Assembly (NCBI GenBank): GCA_003263845.1
Contig: JYJN01000126.1
Span: 22,566-86,565, forward strand
Direction: 5' to 3'
Length of the DNA stretch: 64,000 nucleotides
DNA from: Vibrio aestivus
GTDB taxonomy: Bacteria; Pseudomonadota; Gammaproteobacteria; Enterobacterales; Vibrionaceae
Positions 47,771 through 56,841 of this stretch are shown piece after piece. The first letter of the stretch is position 1. Each line of letters begins with the position of its first letter. The translations under genes were made by a program, and so were the position numbers. The notes under the pieces are model-generated. The model searched no databases and had not been told where the DNA came from. It saw only the letters and a program-made list of their open reading frames with translations.

Positions 47771-48331
47771 TTAAACCTGTGGCGCAAATTGTTGATACCA
47801 CTCGCTCTCGCTGATGAGATCTTCTGTTGTTTCAAGTCTATCCACAAATGTGATGCCGTCCAGGTGGTCGAGTTCATGCTGAAATACGCGTGCAAGAAAG
47901 TCTGTAAACACAACTTCTTGAGGATGGCCTTGCTGATTGAAATAACGAACCTTTATCATTTTGTGCCTAGGGACAAATCCACGCATGCTCGGTACACTCA
48001 AGCAGCCTTCCCACCCTTTTTCCATTTCTGAACTGGCCTCGACGATTTCAGGATTAATCACCGCAGTCACTGGCATTTCTGGTGCGTCAGGATATCGTGC
48101 ATTGGGCTTTGAGCTCATGATGAAAATTCGCAAGCTTTGGTAGAGCTGGGGTGCCGCAATTCCAACGCCACTGGCTTGTTCAACAGCTGTCATCATCTCG
48201 TTGATTAATGCTTGGCACTCGTTAGATAAAATATCGACGACTTCGTTGGCTTTTCGTCTCAGAACAGGATGACCGAGTTGGGCAATATCGGGTTTGGTAG
48301 TCTGTTCGTGGCTCTGCATGATATGCCTCAT
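47771..48331 (-). CDS. def: Peptide deformylase, accessory copy
   Basis: The protein has about 182-186 residues depending on start (ATG 48319 or 48331). All three deformylase motifs are present: GVGIAAPQ, EGCLSVP and QHELDHLDG. These hold the active-site Gln, Cys and HExxH-type metal site. The enzyme removes the formyl group from N-formylmethionine of new proteins, the step before methionine aminopeptidase. The main copy usually sits beside fmt, so this is probably a second one. A Map paralogue lies 0.75 kb away. Confidence 0.93.
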   Translation of the reverse strand: MRHIMQSHEQTTKPDIAQLGHPVLRRKANEVVDILSNECQALINEMMTAVEQASGVGIAAPQLYQSLRIFIMSSKPNARYPDAPEMPVTAVINPEIVEASSEMEKGWEGCLSVPSMRGFVPRHKMIKVRYFNQQGHPQEVVFTDFLARVFQHELDHLDGITFVDRLETTEDLISESEWYQQFAPQV

Positions 48332-48530
48332 TTTTTAAAGGATTGCGCCAAGGGAATGTTACGTGGGGTTATGAGTATCACAAGCTTTGGAAGGGTGCAA
48401 ACCCTCGGACAGCTCCATTTAGCGAATTTGAGTTCCTTAAAGTATGCATTAAACCTGTCTGGGTTGCTTTGCTTATGTACGAACAAATTTATCATTTTTT
48501 GTGTATCCGGAAATTTGCCTTATCAGCTAA

Positions 48531-49364
48531 TCAAGTCTGATGCCAAATAGACTCTTCAATATACCGCTTAATTGACTTGCTAGGTTTAAAGTACTGACTG
48601 ACAGGAAGTTTCAGATTAAGCCGTTCTACTTCTGTTGCTGAGTCTCCATGCTTTGACTCATATTCCTCCGAAGATACTTGGGTAACGGAGCGAACAGCGT
48701 CAGCATTGTGTAGAAGCTGAGCGAACTCTTTGGGGGTATAGCCTTGGTTTTCTGCAATAAAGTACTGTGTTGGTTTTGGCTGGTTATGAACAAGCAATAG
48801 ATAGAACGTAGCAATATCCTGTACATGAACATACTGGTTATATCCGTCACTTGGCATGGCAACTTGTAAAGTTTTGTCTGGCAGTGATTCAATAATTCTC
48901 TTGAGTTGGCAGTTATCACCCCCGTAGACAAGGCTAGGGCAATATACGATGCTCCAGCCATTGCGCAGAGCTTTGTTAATTGTCTCAACGTCAGGTTGAA
49001 CGGCTTTGAGTGGTTTAAGCTCGAACGTTTCGAGTTCAGCACGATTCGCTTTACCAAACAGCCAGACTCCGGATGTGTGGATTTTCGTTGCGTTAACTGT
49101 CGCCAGTCTATCCAGCTGTTCAAGCAGGTTCTGCTCGATGTCTGCAATTTCGTGTGGTGAATGCGTAGACCAATGTGGTCGGGCGCAATTAACAATGACA
49201 TCGAAGTAACCATGGAAGTTACCAGAAGGAGATGAGGAACCTTCAGTTTGATTGATTACTTTACCTTCTCGATTGTAGGTAAAAACGTTTAACAGCTTAC
49301 TACGAAATAGAGAAGTGACGTGGCTGCCAATGTAACCGGTGGCACCAGCAATTAGTATGTTCAT
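48531..49364 (-). CDS. NAD(P)-dependent epimerase/dehydratase (extended SDR) family protein
   Basis: This 277-residue protein has an N-terminal Rossmann motif GATGYIGSH (7-15). The typical YxxxK pair is not obvious, so activity may be atypical. Segments HTSGVWLFGKANRAE and FIAENQGYTPKEFAQLL resemble atypical extended SDRs related to NmrA/sugar epimerases. The function is not identifiable. The next minus-strand gene, encoding an ABM protein, lies 27 bases upstream, so the two may be cotranscribed. Confidence 0.82.
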   Translation of the reverse strand: MNILIAGATGYIGSHVTSLFRSKLLNVFTYNREGKVINQTEGSSSPSGNFHGYFDVIVNCARPHWSTHSPHEIADIEQNLLEQLDRLATVNATKIHTSGVWLFGKANRAELETFELKPLKAVQPDVETINKALRNGWSIVYCPSLVYGGDNCQLKRIIESLPDKTLQVAMPSDGYNQYVHVQDIATFYLLLVHNQPKPTQYFIAENQGYTPKEFAQLLHNADAVRSVTQVSSEEYESKHGDSATEVERLNLKLPVSQYFKPSKSIKRYIEESIWHQT

Positions 49365-49391
49365 CTAAAATAACTTTTCATGAGGAGTGAA

Positions 49392-49709
49392 CTAGAACCC
49401 ATAATCTCGTTCAACGAGGGAAATGCGAACTTTGAAGGACTCGTACCACAATTTCCGGCCACTTTTTTGAGCTTCAATATGCTCTGCATTTTGCTTCCAT
49501 TTTTTGATCGATTCTAAATCTGACCAGTAAGAGACGGTAATGCCAACGTCTTCGCGCGCTGATTCAACACCGAGAAAACCTTCTTCTTGCTCAGCCAGTT
49601 GAAGCATCCTTTGAGCAACTTGCCCATAGCCTTGATCACCTTGCGTTCGTATGGAGGTAAAGATGACGGCGTAGTATGGAGGAGCAGGAGTATGGGCAAT
49701 TGGTGACAT
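49392..49709 (-). CDS. Antibiotic biosynthesis monooxygenase (ABM) domain protein
   Basis: This 105-residue protein is a dimeric alpha-beta barrel (ABM) fold with YYAVIFTSIR, QLAEQEEGFLGVESAR, ISYWSDLESIKKWKQ-like TVSYWSDLESIKKWK and a C-terminal basic segment. The family includes small monooxygenases and proteins of unknown role. It lies just upstream of the SDR gene on the same strand, so it is probably cotranscribed. Confidence 0.85.
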   Translation of the reverse strand: MSPIAHTPAPPYYAVIFTSIRTQGDQGYGQVAQRMLQLAEQEEGFLGVESAREDVGITVSYWSDLESIKKWKQNAEHIEAQKSGRKLWYESFKVRISLVERDYGF

Positions 49710-49842
49710 TGACTTTCCTTATCGTACTTGGTTTCTATCACAGTTAAACCCTGAAATAGTGTTGCGTAAATGAGTAATTTCTGGGCTATCGGTTAGCATA
49801 GTGGCTAGGTAAGAGTGAGCAGAACGAACAGTAGAACCACTT

Positions 49843-50094
49843 CTATTTCGGTCTGTCTTCAGGGTGTTCACGGTACCAGGCCTCAAGAAGTTCCCAGCCG
49901 AAGACAATCTCTATCTGCATGTGCATATACATGAAATACGCGGCGAGTACAAAACTCACAACGCTTACCCAGAATATGATGTGTTTACGCTGCTCGTCGT
50001 AGAAAAAAAGGCAGCAGCCAACTAAAAGAAAAGGGTAAGCACCAATAAGAACAATTAGCCAACCAAGGTGACTGGATATTGCCATTTGAGTCAT
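49843..50094 (-). CDS. Small membrane protein, unknown function
   Basis: This 83-residue protein has two predicted membrane helices (LGWLIVLIGAYPFLLVGCCL and HIIFWVSVVSFVLAAYFMYM) joined by a short charged loop, and a soluble C-terminus (WELLEAWYREHPED). No family is recognised. The start codon has AAGA upstream but no strong ribosome-binding site. Confidence 0.6.
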   Translation of the reverse strand: MTQMAISSHLGWLIVLIGAYPFLLVGCCLFFYDEQRKHIIFWVSVVSFVLAAYFMYMHMQIEIVFGWELLEAWYREHPEDRPK

Positions 50095-50284
50095 CTTTCT
50101 TCCTCTGAGTTACTGGAAAGTCAGTGCATATTAGATTAACTATTAACGGGGTATGCTTAGATTTGGATTAGTTTCGAGTGACTTCAAACAAGGGGCCCGA
50201 AAATGGTATGTAATTTGATTACTTTCCAATAAGTTAGACATATGACTAAGGCCAGAAGTACAAAGGATAGAACCGAGTTGTTAC

Positions 50285-50749
50285 TTATATACGTATTTGA
50301 TAAAGATGCCCGGATTCGAATTCATTCTTGGCTTCGCATTTGCGCGACCACCCAAGTTTATTCGCAACTTTTTGGCTGCCAACATTATCATTGGCGATGA
50401 AGACTTTGACTTGGCTCAGTTCGAAAGTTTGCGAGAGCTCAAGAACCGTGAGTTTACACATCAGGGTCGTCAATCCTTGGCCCCAGAATTTGCTGCGAAT
50501 GAAATAGCCAAAATCGAGCTCACCATCAATGAGCGTAATACCGCAAAAGCCGACAATTTCATTGGTTTTTATACAGCGAAAAGCAAACCGATTTTCGGCT
50601 TGCTGTTCTTTAATGAACCACGCTTCAGACTCTGATTCAGTCAGAGGCCTTCTAGGCCCCAAAAAGCGCATTGCCTGCTTATCTTGCAATAAATCAAATA
50701 CATCATGTCGATCACTGTCGCATAGCGCTGTAATAACAATTTTGTTCAT
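50285..50749 (-). CDS. GNAT-family N-acetyltransferase (RimJ/RimL type)
   Basis: This 154-residue protein has IVGFCGITLIDGELDFGYFI and SKFWGQGLTTLMCKL (acetyl-CoA-binding region), then VFIANDNVGSQKVANKLGW, the RimJ-type motif. Such enzymes acetylate protein N-termini, small amines or antibiotics; the target is not known. It is close to and codirectional with the DUF6506 gene (10 bases upstream), so they may form an operon. Confidence 0.87.
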   Translation of the reverse strand: MNKIVITALCDSDRHDVFDLLQDKQAMRFLGPRRPLTESESEAWFIKEQQAENRFAFRCIKTNEIVGFCGITLIDGELDFGYFIRSKFWGQGLTTLMCKLTVLELSQTFELSQVKVFIANDNVGSQKVANKLGWSRKCEAKNEFESGHLYQIRI

Positions 50750-50759
50750 ATGTTTGAGC

Positions 50760-51059
50760 TCACTTCGATAACATTTTGTCCAGTTTTAACTGCTCGTTAT
50801 CATGAAAAGTCACATAGCCTATCGGCACGTCGGTATTCAAACTGCGTGAAATATACTGGGCACTTTCTAAACCAAAGCCGCCGCATAGTTCGATGACCTG
50901 AATGCCTTGTTCGATCATTTTTCTAGCGACTACGATAGCCTCGTCATTACTACTAACGCCAATAACTTGAGTTGAAAAGCCAGTCGTATTCAAAGTAGTA
51001 GAATCTGTATTACCATCGTAATTTTCAGCTTTAACAATAAAGCCATATTGGTTAATCAT
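50760..51059 (-). CDS. DUF6506 family protein
   Basis: This 99-residue, compact cytosolic alpha/beta protein has TQVIGVSSNDEAIVVARKMI and IQVIELCGGFGLESAQYI, patterns that I associate with DUF6506. No enzymatic motif is assigned. It sits directly upstream of the GNAT gene on the same strand. Confidence 0.72.
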   Translation of the reverse strand: MINQYGFIVKAENYDGNTDSTTLNTTGFSTQVIGVSSNDEAIVVARKMIEQGIQVIELCGGFGLESAQYISRSLNTDVPIGYVTFHDNEQLKLDKMLSK

Positions 51060-51167
51060 ACGCGACGTCTTAGCCTCGAAGTCGGGGGATAGTAATCAAC
51101 TATCTGAATTTTATTTGGAGAGAATATAGTACTAAATAAATGCAGTCAGTTTGAATGTAACATTTCG

Positions 51168-51737
51168 TTAAATTATTTTTTCATAGATTATGTTCGCTTT
51201 GGGTGCATAGTAGTCCTTCCACTTAATAACATGCGGACTCAAATATTCAGTATCTAAGTTACTCTTATAGAAGACAACTAATTGCCCTTCTGGGCAGTAT
51301 TCGGCAGCCCCGTGTCTTGTTCGCAGAGATATGAAATAACGGCGAAAAAGATCAAACTCGCCATCTGTCACATAAGCCGATTTTTCCGGACAGGAGTGTT
51401 GTCTACACGCGCTTACAAAATACGTGCTGCTATCCATCACTTTTACAGCGTCGGAAGGCCCACCAAACCCAGATTTTACTTGTTCCGAAGTCAGTGAGTT
51501 TGACCAGAAATAGGATTTTTTATGTTTGCCGAAATACTCATCAATGTAAAGTTTAAAGCTACTGTCCCAAATTAATTGATTTGCATTAGCGAACCCACTT
51601 ATATCAAATGTTTTCGCACTCACTTGAAAAGACACAAGGAAAAATATAAACAACACAATACGTATAGTCGTAATAAATCTCATTGGATATAGGGAATTAA
51701 TAGACACCCGCATCGCCAACTTACCATTTATAAACAA
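51168..51737 (-). CDS. Hypothetical exported protein
   Basis: Start uncertain: ATG 51683 gives a clean signal peptide (ITTIRIVLFIFFLVSFQVSA); longer starts add up to 18 residues. The mature part (~150 residues) has a paired-Cys segment VSACRQHSCPEKSAYV and many aromatic residues. The family is not recognised. No recognisable neighbour relation. Confidence 0.6.
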   Translation of the reverse strand: MFINGKLAMRVSINSLYPMRFITTIRIVLFIFFLVSFQVSAKTFDISGFANANQLIWDSSFKLYIDEYFGKHKKSYFWSNSLTSEQVKSGFGGPSDAVKVMDSSTYFVSACRQHSCPEKSAYVTDGEFDLFRRYFISLRTRHGAAEYCPEGQLVVFYKSNLDTEYLSPHVIKWKDYYAPKANIIYEKII

Positions 51738-52040
51738 ATTGAAGTATCAATTCTAGCCGAAACTACTATAAATAATTCAAGACTTTATCTTGATTGCCGT
51801 CCCAGTTTTATGAGTAAGAAATGTAATAATTAAGGGTCGTATTTGGATCTAAGTAATTGTTTATTCAAACACACTTAATCAATAGCTATGTTGGGTGTAG
51901 GGGACGCGGGTAGGTTACAAGGTTGAAGGTACGAAACATGAGAGTTACGTCCTCTTGATTAGCCGGTCTGATCCAACAATCAAAATGGGTAACTCTCTTT
52001 TTCAGGCCGAGCGTCTTAACGTCATACGTGTCTTGCTTGG
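51738..52040. other. 303-bp intergenic region between ylqF and a secreted-protein gene
   Basis: It is AT-rich and holds the promoter region of the minus-strand gene at 51168. A weak dyad (GAGTTAC at about 51942, GTAACTC at about 51990) is seen. No ORF or RNA motif recognised. Confidence 0.4.
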
Positions 52041-52985
52041 TTAACGCTTGTTTTTCAGATAACGCTTACGGCGCTCTTCTTTCTTCTTCGCTTTCTCTTC
52101 GGCCTTACGCGCCGCTTCAATTTCCACTTCAACCAATTCCTGAGTAATCATCTCTGGTTTCTCTAAAGTCAATTGGCCAAGCGTACCGTTACGAAGCTCG
52201 TGCAGTAGAATTTCAGAACATTTATGTAGGTCAATGTGACCACCCGCGCGCAGCGCACCACGCTTACGACCAATCTCTTCCATGATTTCTATATCCGACT
52301 CAGGAAGCTCGTCAATGTTGTAACGCTCTTTTAAGCGCTCTGGATAAGCCTGTGCTAGGTATTCTACCGTGTAGAACGCTACTTCATCGTATTCCATTGC
52401 GGTATCTTTAACTGCACCTGTTGCTGCTAAGCGAAAACCACTGTGTGGGTTTTCTACTTTTGGCCATAAAATTCCTGGCGTATCAGATAGGACAATGCCA
52501 TTTTGCAGGTTAATACGCTGCTGACGGCGAGTAACCGCTGGCTGGTTACCAGTTACGGCAATAGTACGGCCTGCAAGGGTATTGATGATGGTCGACTTGC
52601 CTACGTTAGGGATGCCCATGATCATGGTGCGAATATTTTTACCAATCTCTTCACGGTGCGGGGCAAGTTTGCGGCAAAGCTCCATGATCTTGTGGACTTC
52701 TTGAGGCTCTGATGTGGTCACTGCCATCGCCTTTACACCTTGCTCTTTCTCAAGATGGTTGATCCAAAGCTCTGTCATTTCTGGATCAGCAAGATCGCGT
52801 TTATTAAGAACTTTCACCACGGGCTTATCGCCGCGGATTTGGGAGATCATTGGGTTCTCACTACTGAAAGGAATGCGCGCATCAAGCACTTCAATAATCA
52901 CGTCTACCTGAGGAATGGCTTCTTCAATCTCTTTACGAGCCTTGTGCATGTGCCCCGGAAACCATTGAATTGTGTTATTAACCAT
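52041..52985 (-). CDS. ylqF: Ribosome biogenesis GTPase YlqF/RbgA
   Basis: This 314-residue circularly permuted GTPase has G4 NKRD at 61-64, G1 P-loop GIPNVGKST at 124-132 and G3 DTPG at 168-171. It opens with IQWFPGHMHKARKE, the ylqF/RbgA signature, and has a basic tail (KKKEERRKRYLKNK) for rRNA contact. It assists 50S maturation in the cytosol. The gene is intact and monocistronic. Confidence 0.94.
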   Translation of the reverse strand: MVNNTIQWFPGHMHKARKEIEEAIPQVDVIIEVLDARIPFSSENPMISQIRGDKPVVKVLNKRDLADPEMTELWINHLEKEQGVKAMAVTTSEPQEVHKIMELCRKLAPHREEIGKNIRTMIMGIPNVGKSTIINTLAGRTIAVTGNQPAVTRRQQRINLQNGIVLSDTPGILWPKVENPHSGFRLAATGAVKDTAMEYDEVAFYTVEYLAQAYPERLKERYNIDELPESDIEIMEEIGRKRGALRAGGHIDLHKCSEILLHELRNGTLGQLTLEKPEMITQELVEVEIEAARKAEEKAKKKEERRKRYLKNKR

Positions 52986-53137
52986 TTGAATACATAGCCT
53001 TAATTGCTAGCTCTAAAGTTTTGAATGACAAAAAGTTCTAGCTAGGTTGGTTACATTTAATGGCGGTATTGTACTTGATTGAAGGATGGTTATCTATTGG
53101 TGAGACAGCTAGCGGGTCTAAAGCCCATGAGTTAACA

Positions 53138-53164
53138 AACCTCCCAATGACTGGGAGGTTTTTT
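53138..53164. terminator. Hairpin terminator downstream of galB
   Basis: AACCTCCCA and TGGGAGGTT form a perfect 9-bp stem with a 5-nt loop. The T-run is on the plus strand but the position, 16 bases beyond the galB stop, suggests it ends the minus-strand operon. Confidence 0.7.
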
Positions 53165-53179
53165 AACTGATGAATAGAT

Positions 53180-53909
53180 TTACAATGAATCTACACAGTT
53201 CGGATAGAGGCTTGGAAGCCTTCTGAGTATTCACAGCTTCTTCCGCCAGCTTGGCCACCTGAATTTCTTCTAAAGTGGTTGCCGCGGTTTTCCGCAAGGT
53301 TTTCATAGAACTTCCATAGGTGCTCTTGGCCCTGCATGCACTCAATCGCCGCCTTTTTCTTTTCCCACACTTCAGAGATGTCTAGGAAGGTGTTCGGTTT
53401 CCATTCCATCTGTTCACTTTGATGCGGTTCGAACATGTAAACCTGTGGTGCGCCGAGTACTTTTTCGCCTGGGTTGTGGCCCATGCTTGCGCAATCATGC
53501 GGCATTGCAGCACCACTTCAGTGGTGTACATGTGATCGGTATTGTATGGGTCCCACTTAGAGTGGGTAAGGATGAACTCTGGCTGAACTTCGCGAATTAA
53601 ATCAACCAGTTGGTATTTACTTTCTTTATCAATCTCAAGCGGGTAGTCGCCAAAATCAAAGAAGCGAATATCGCTTACACCCAATGCGTTGGCCGCAGCT
53701 GTCGCTTCTTGATGACGGATGCGTTTTACGTCTTCTAGCGTCATGCCTTCTTGTTTCCAAAGTTTTGCCGATTCGCCACGCTCACCGTAAGAAAGGCATG
53801 CGATGGTTACTTCGTAACCCAGTTGTTGATGAAGGGCAATTGCGCCACCGCAGCGCCAAACGAAATCTGCGGAATGTGCACTGACGACGAGAGCTGTTTT
53901 TTTTGTCAT
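53180..53909 (-). CDS. galB: GalB-like 4-oxalomesaconate hydratase, PIG-L/LmbE family (two frameshifts)
   Basis: Adding one C at 53480-53482 and one G at 53209-53210 joins three frames into 243 residues. These repairs restore AQAWGHNPGEKVLGAPQVY and the end FQALYPNCVDSL. The N-terminus VVSAHSADFVWRCGGA holds the family's zinc-binding His/Asp in the variant AHxAD form (instead of AHPDD) that I recall from Pseudomonas GalB. GERGESAKLWKQ and GMTLEDVKRIR also fit GalB. GalB hydrates 4-oxalomesaconate in the gallate and protocatechuate 4,5-cleavage pathways. It lies downstream of ligC on the same strand. Confidence 0.82.
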
Positions 53910-53976
53910 GATGAGATCCTTTACTTCCTAGGGGCTCACTCTAGTAAAGCGAGCTAACTGTTCGTTGTTATGTGAA

Positions 53977-55011
53977 TTAGAATTCTTCGGTATCAATTTC
54001 TGCTTGAGTCACCGTGTTATAGCGACCACCGGAAAAGGCCGATTGCGGTATGGTTTGGTCAATAATCTCAAGCAAGGAGTCGGAAATGGCGTATTTTTGC
54101 CCATTCCAGTTATCTTCTAAGTGCTTGAAACTCGTTGTACCGGGGAGCACGATCGAGTTAGGCTGCTTTGCCAAAAGCCATGCAATGGCAAACTGCGCAA
54201 GTGTCGGTTCTGGCAAGTGTGCGTTTTCTTCGGCGAAGACTGCCTTCAATGACGCGAGCTTTTCGATCACTGTTAGGTTGTGGCTAAAGTGATCATTGCT
54301 AAACCTTGGCATTGCTCGGCGGATATCGCCTGCTGCAAATTGATTATTGGTTAGCGTGCCGGTTAGGATTCCGCGCCCAAGTGGAGAGAATGAAACAAAA
54401 GCCGTGCCCAAGTCTTTGCAGGTATCAAGTACCGCAATTTCAGGGTTGCGTGACCACAGCGAGTACTCTGATTGTACCGCTGCAATGGGGTGTACAGCGT
54501 ACGCTTTGGTTAAGGTATCGGCAGACACTTCAGACAAACCAATGTGTCGGATTTTACCCTCGTCTACTAAGCGAGAAAGCTCACCCACGCTGTCTTCAAT
54601 AGGGACATTTTTGTCCCAGCGATGAAGGTAATACAGGTCGATTACTTCGGTGTTAAGCCGCTTTAGTGAGTCTTCGCAAGTTTTACGCAGTGTTTCGGGG
54701 CGTCCATCGATGGCACGTTTACCATCAGGACCTTTAAACATGCCGCATTTACTGGCGAGAAAAAACTCGTCTCGGCGATGCATAATCGCTTTGGCTAGTA
54801 GGGATTCATTGGCACCGAAACCGTAAAGCGCAGCGGTGTCTAACATGTTGTAGCCAGTATCTAACGCTTGATTAAGCAGTGAAATGGCGTGTTCTTTTCT
54901 TGGGGGAACACCATAAGCATGGGATAGGTTCATACACCCTAATGCAATCGGTGCGAGCTTTTCCGTATCTATGATAGAAGTACCTAATTTCGTAGTGCCA
55001 ATGATAGCCAT
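53977..55011 (-). CDS. Aldo/keto reductase
   Basis: This 344-residue TIM-barrel NADPH enzyme has the catalytic residues in order: LDTAALYG (Asp, Tyr), ASKCG (Lys) and YYLHRWD (His). LSEVSADTL, QSEYSLWSR and FSPLGRGIL are typical of the AKR13-type group. The substrate is not deducible. It lies between galB and ligC on the same strand (ten bases from ligC, ~68 from galB). It is therefore probably part of the same catabolic operon, perhaps acting on an aldehyde intermediate (inference). Confidence 0.88.
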   Translation of the reverse strand: MAIIGTTKLGTSIIDTEKLAPIALGCMNLSHAYGVPPRKEHAISLLNQALDTGYNMLDTAALYGFGANESLLAKAIMHRRDEFFLASKCGMFKGPDGKRAIDGRPETLRKTCEDSLKRLNTEVIDLYYLHRWDKNVPIEDSVGELSRLVDEGKIRHIGLSEVSADTLTKAYAVHPIAAVQSEYSLWSRNPEIAVLDTCKDLGTAFVSFSPLGRGILTGTLTNNQFAAGDIRRAMPRFSNDHFSHNLTVIEKLASLKAVFAEENAHLPEPTLAQFAIAWLLAKQPNSIVLPGTTSFKHLEDNWNGQKYAISDSLLEIIDQTIPQSAFSGGRYNTVTQAEIDTEEF

Positions 55012-55020
55012 AATGGTTTC

Positions 55021-55971
55021 CTACGCTTCTAGCAGTTTTTCAAGTTCATTCAGTGTTTCCATTGCAGGAAGACAACTTGCAACACTGGAGTTTGGTTCGC
55101 GGCCAGTGCGAATGGCATCAAAGAACTCGCGATCAATAAGTTCAATACCGTTATTCGAGACGGCAACGCCTTTAAGATCGATTGGGTTATCGTAGCCATC
55201 GAATAGGTCGTCGTAGCGAGCGATGTACGTGCCTTCTTTACAGATGTAGCGGAAGAATGTACCGAATGGCCCTTCGTTGTTGAACGAAAGTGATAGGGTA
55301 CATAACGCGCCAGATGGCGTTTTCATACCAATGCTCATGTCCATTGCGATGTTAAGCTCAGGGTGAATAGGCCCCTGTAGCGCTTGCAGCTTGTTTGCCT
55401 GCTCACCCACTTGGTATTGGAACAGATCAACTGTGTGGCAAGCGTGGTGCCAGAGTAGGTGATCGGTCCATGTTCTTGGCTCACCTTTAGCGTTGGTGTT
55501 GGTGCGACGGAAGAAGTAGGTTTGAACGTCCATCTGTTGAATGGTCAGCTCGCCTGCTTGGATTTTGTTATGAATCCACTGATGGCTTGGATTAAAGCGG
55601 CGAGTATGGCCAGCCATGGCAACAAGCCCTGTGCGTTTTTGAGTTTCAACGACTTTGTAGCTGTCCTCAATGTTGTCCGCCATTGGGATTTCAACCAGTA
55701 CGTGTTTCCCAGCTTCCATACAGGCGATGGCTTGTGAAGCATGCATTTGAGTTGGCGTTGCTAGGATCACTGCGTCAATTGAGTCTTTGCTTAGCGCTGC
55801 GCCAAGTTCGGTATACCCAACCGCTTCCAATTTTAGCTCAGTGATCAGTTCGTCGCGCTTGTCTTGCTCTGGAGAAACCAGCGCCGTTATATTTACGTCA
55901 GAAATTTCGAGCACCGCATCAATGTGCTTACGACCAAAAGCGCCCGTTGCGCCAACAATGCAAACGTTCAT
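55021..55971 (-). CDS. ligC: LigC-like 4-carboxy-2-hydroxymuconate-6-semialdehyde dehydrogenase (Gfo/Idh/MocA family)
   Basis: This 316-residue protein has the Rossmann motif VGATGAFGRKH and the ATPTQMHASQAIACMEAGKH segment of the Gfo/Idh/MocA family. The stretches HTRRFNPSHQWIHNKI, DVQTYFFRRTNTNAKGEPRT and WTDHLLWHHACHTVDLFQYQ match LigC of protocatechuate 4,5-cleavage more closely than sugar dehydrogenases. LigC oxidises the hemiacetal of the ring-cleavage product to 2-pyrone-4,6-dicarboxylate. Next to galB and an upstream LysR gene this supports a lig/gal-type pathway. Confidence 0.83.
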   Translation of the reverse strand: MNVCIVGATGAFGRKHIDAVLEISDVNITALVSPEQDKRDELITELKLEAVGYTELGAALSKDSIDAVILATPTQMHASQAIACMEAGKHVLVEIPMADNIEDSYKVVETQKRTGLVAMAGHTRRFNPSHQWIHNKIQAGELTIQQMDVQTYFFRRTNTNAKGEPRTWTDHLLWHHACHTVDLFQYQVGEQANKLQALQGPIHPELNIAMDMSIGMKTPSGALCTLSLSFNNEGPFGTFFRYICKEGTYIARYDDLFDGYDNPIDLKGVAVSNNGIELIDREFFDAIRTGREPNSSVASCLPAMETLNELEKLLEA

Positions 55972-56023
55972 AGTTCTTCCTTAATTAATTATTTTGTATT
56001 CAATAGGATGAGTTGGACAGTGT

Positions 56024-56716
56024 TTAGTCCAAGCGAGCAAGCATAGCGTCAGACAGCTTTGGCATTTCTTGTTCAGGCTGATGATTGCTCAGATAATCGA
56101 GTATGCTTTTTTCAAGCCCAGCACGTTTGGCTTCACTGACACATTGGTCGGTTAAGGTTTCTAGGCCCTCAAACCAAGTCGCGCCAATGGCATTCATCAT
56201 GGTGGCGTCACCCGCTTTGTCGGAAACGACGTAAACATCGAAGTTCAACTGCTTAAGTGATGCTGCAGCGCGTATGGCTTCAACTCCAGATATCAGAACT
56301 GGAATCGAACAACCTTGGTTGTCTAGTGACGAAATAATCGCGACGTCAATGTAATGAGTGTCAGCACGCAAATTCGATGCTATTTGCTGCTTTGAATATG
56401 GCGTAAGTTCACTGCAATCGAAGAAATAGCAGCCAGATTTTAGGCTTTCGCGAACTTGTTCTATTGCGTTTTGAACATCGTTAGGCTCGACGGTGCAAAA
56501 GATAAGTTCTGCACCAACGGTCGCTTCGTCTGGGTAAAAAGTCCCCTGAACACCGTGGTTGATGTACTCCATTAGCAAAGCTTGCTTTTGACTGCTTGAT
56601 TCGATTTTATTGTCATAAGCACTTAAGACATCGGGCATTTTAGATTCCCAGCGTTTAATGAAGCTTTTTGCTACATCGCCAAATCCAATAAAGGCGACTC
56701 TAGATATTGTTGCCAT
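56024..56716 (-). CDS. NAD(P)-binding oxidoreductase, 6-phosphogluconate dehydrogenase-like (DUF1932-type)
   Basis: This 230-residue protein has an N-terminal Rossmann motif IGFGDVAKSF and a C-terminal helical half with GDATMMNAIGATWFEGLETL. This fits the beta-hydroxyacid dehydrogenase/DUF1932 group, though it is ~60 residues shorter than most. The Lys typical of HIBADH enzymes is not evident (Met or Asn in its place), so it may be inactive or act differently. It is the first gene of the minus-strand operon before ligC. A role in the lig-type pathway is inferred from context only. Confidence 0.68.
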   Translation of the reverse strand: MATISRVAFIGFGDVAKSFIKRWESKMPDVLSAYDNKIESSSQKQALLMEYINHGVQGTFYPDEATVGAELIFCTVEPNDVQNAIEQVRESLKSGCYFFDCSELTPYSKQQIASNLRADTHYIDVAIISSLDNQGCSIPVLISGVEAIRAAASLKQLNFDVYVVSDKAGDATMMNAIGATWFEGLETLTDQCVSEAKRAGLEKSILDYLSNHQPEQEMPKLSDAMLARLD

Positions 56717-56841
56717 ATGATTCGCTCTCTCGTACTACGTTGACTTGTGAAAAAAATAGCATTTGGTACAGAGAGCGAAAAATCATTTAAAGTGAGAGGG
56801 TATTCAGTTTTGATAAAACACCAGCACGATAATGGTGCAAA

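Noticed and set aside
53191..53505. Separate small proteins within the PIG-L region
   Set aside because: They are frame-shifted pieces of galB; two one-base corrections rebuild one protein with the family ends.
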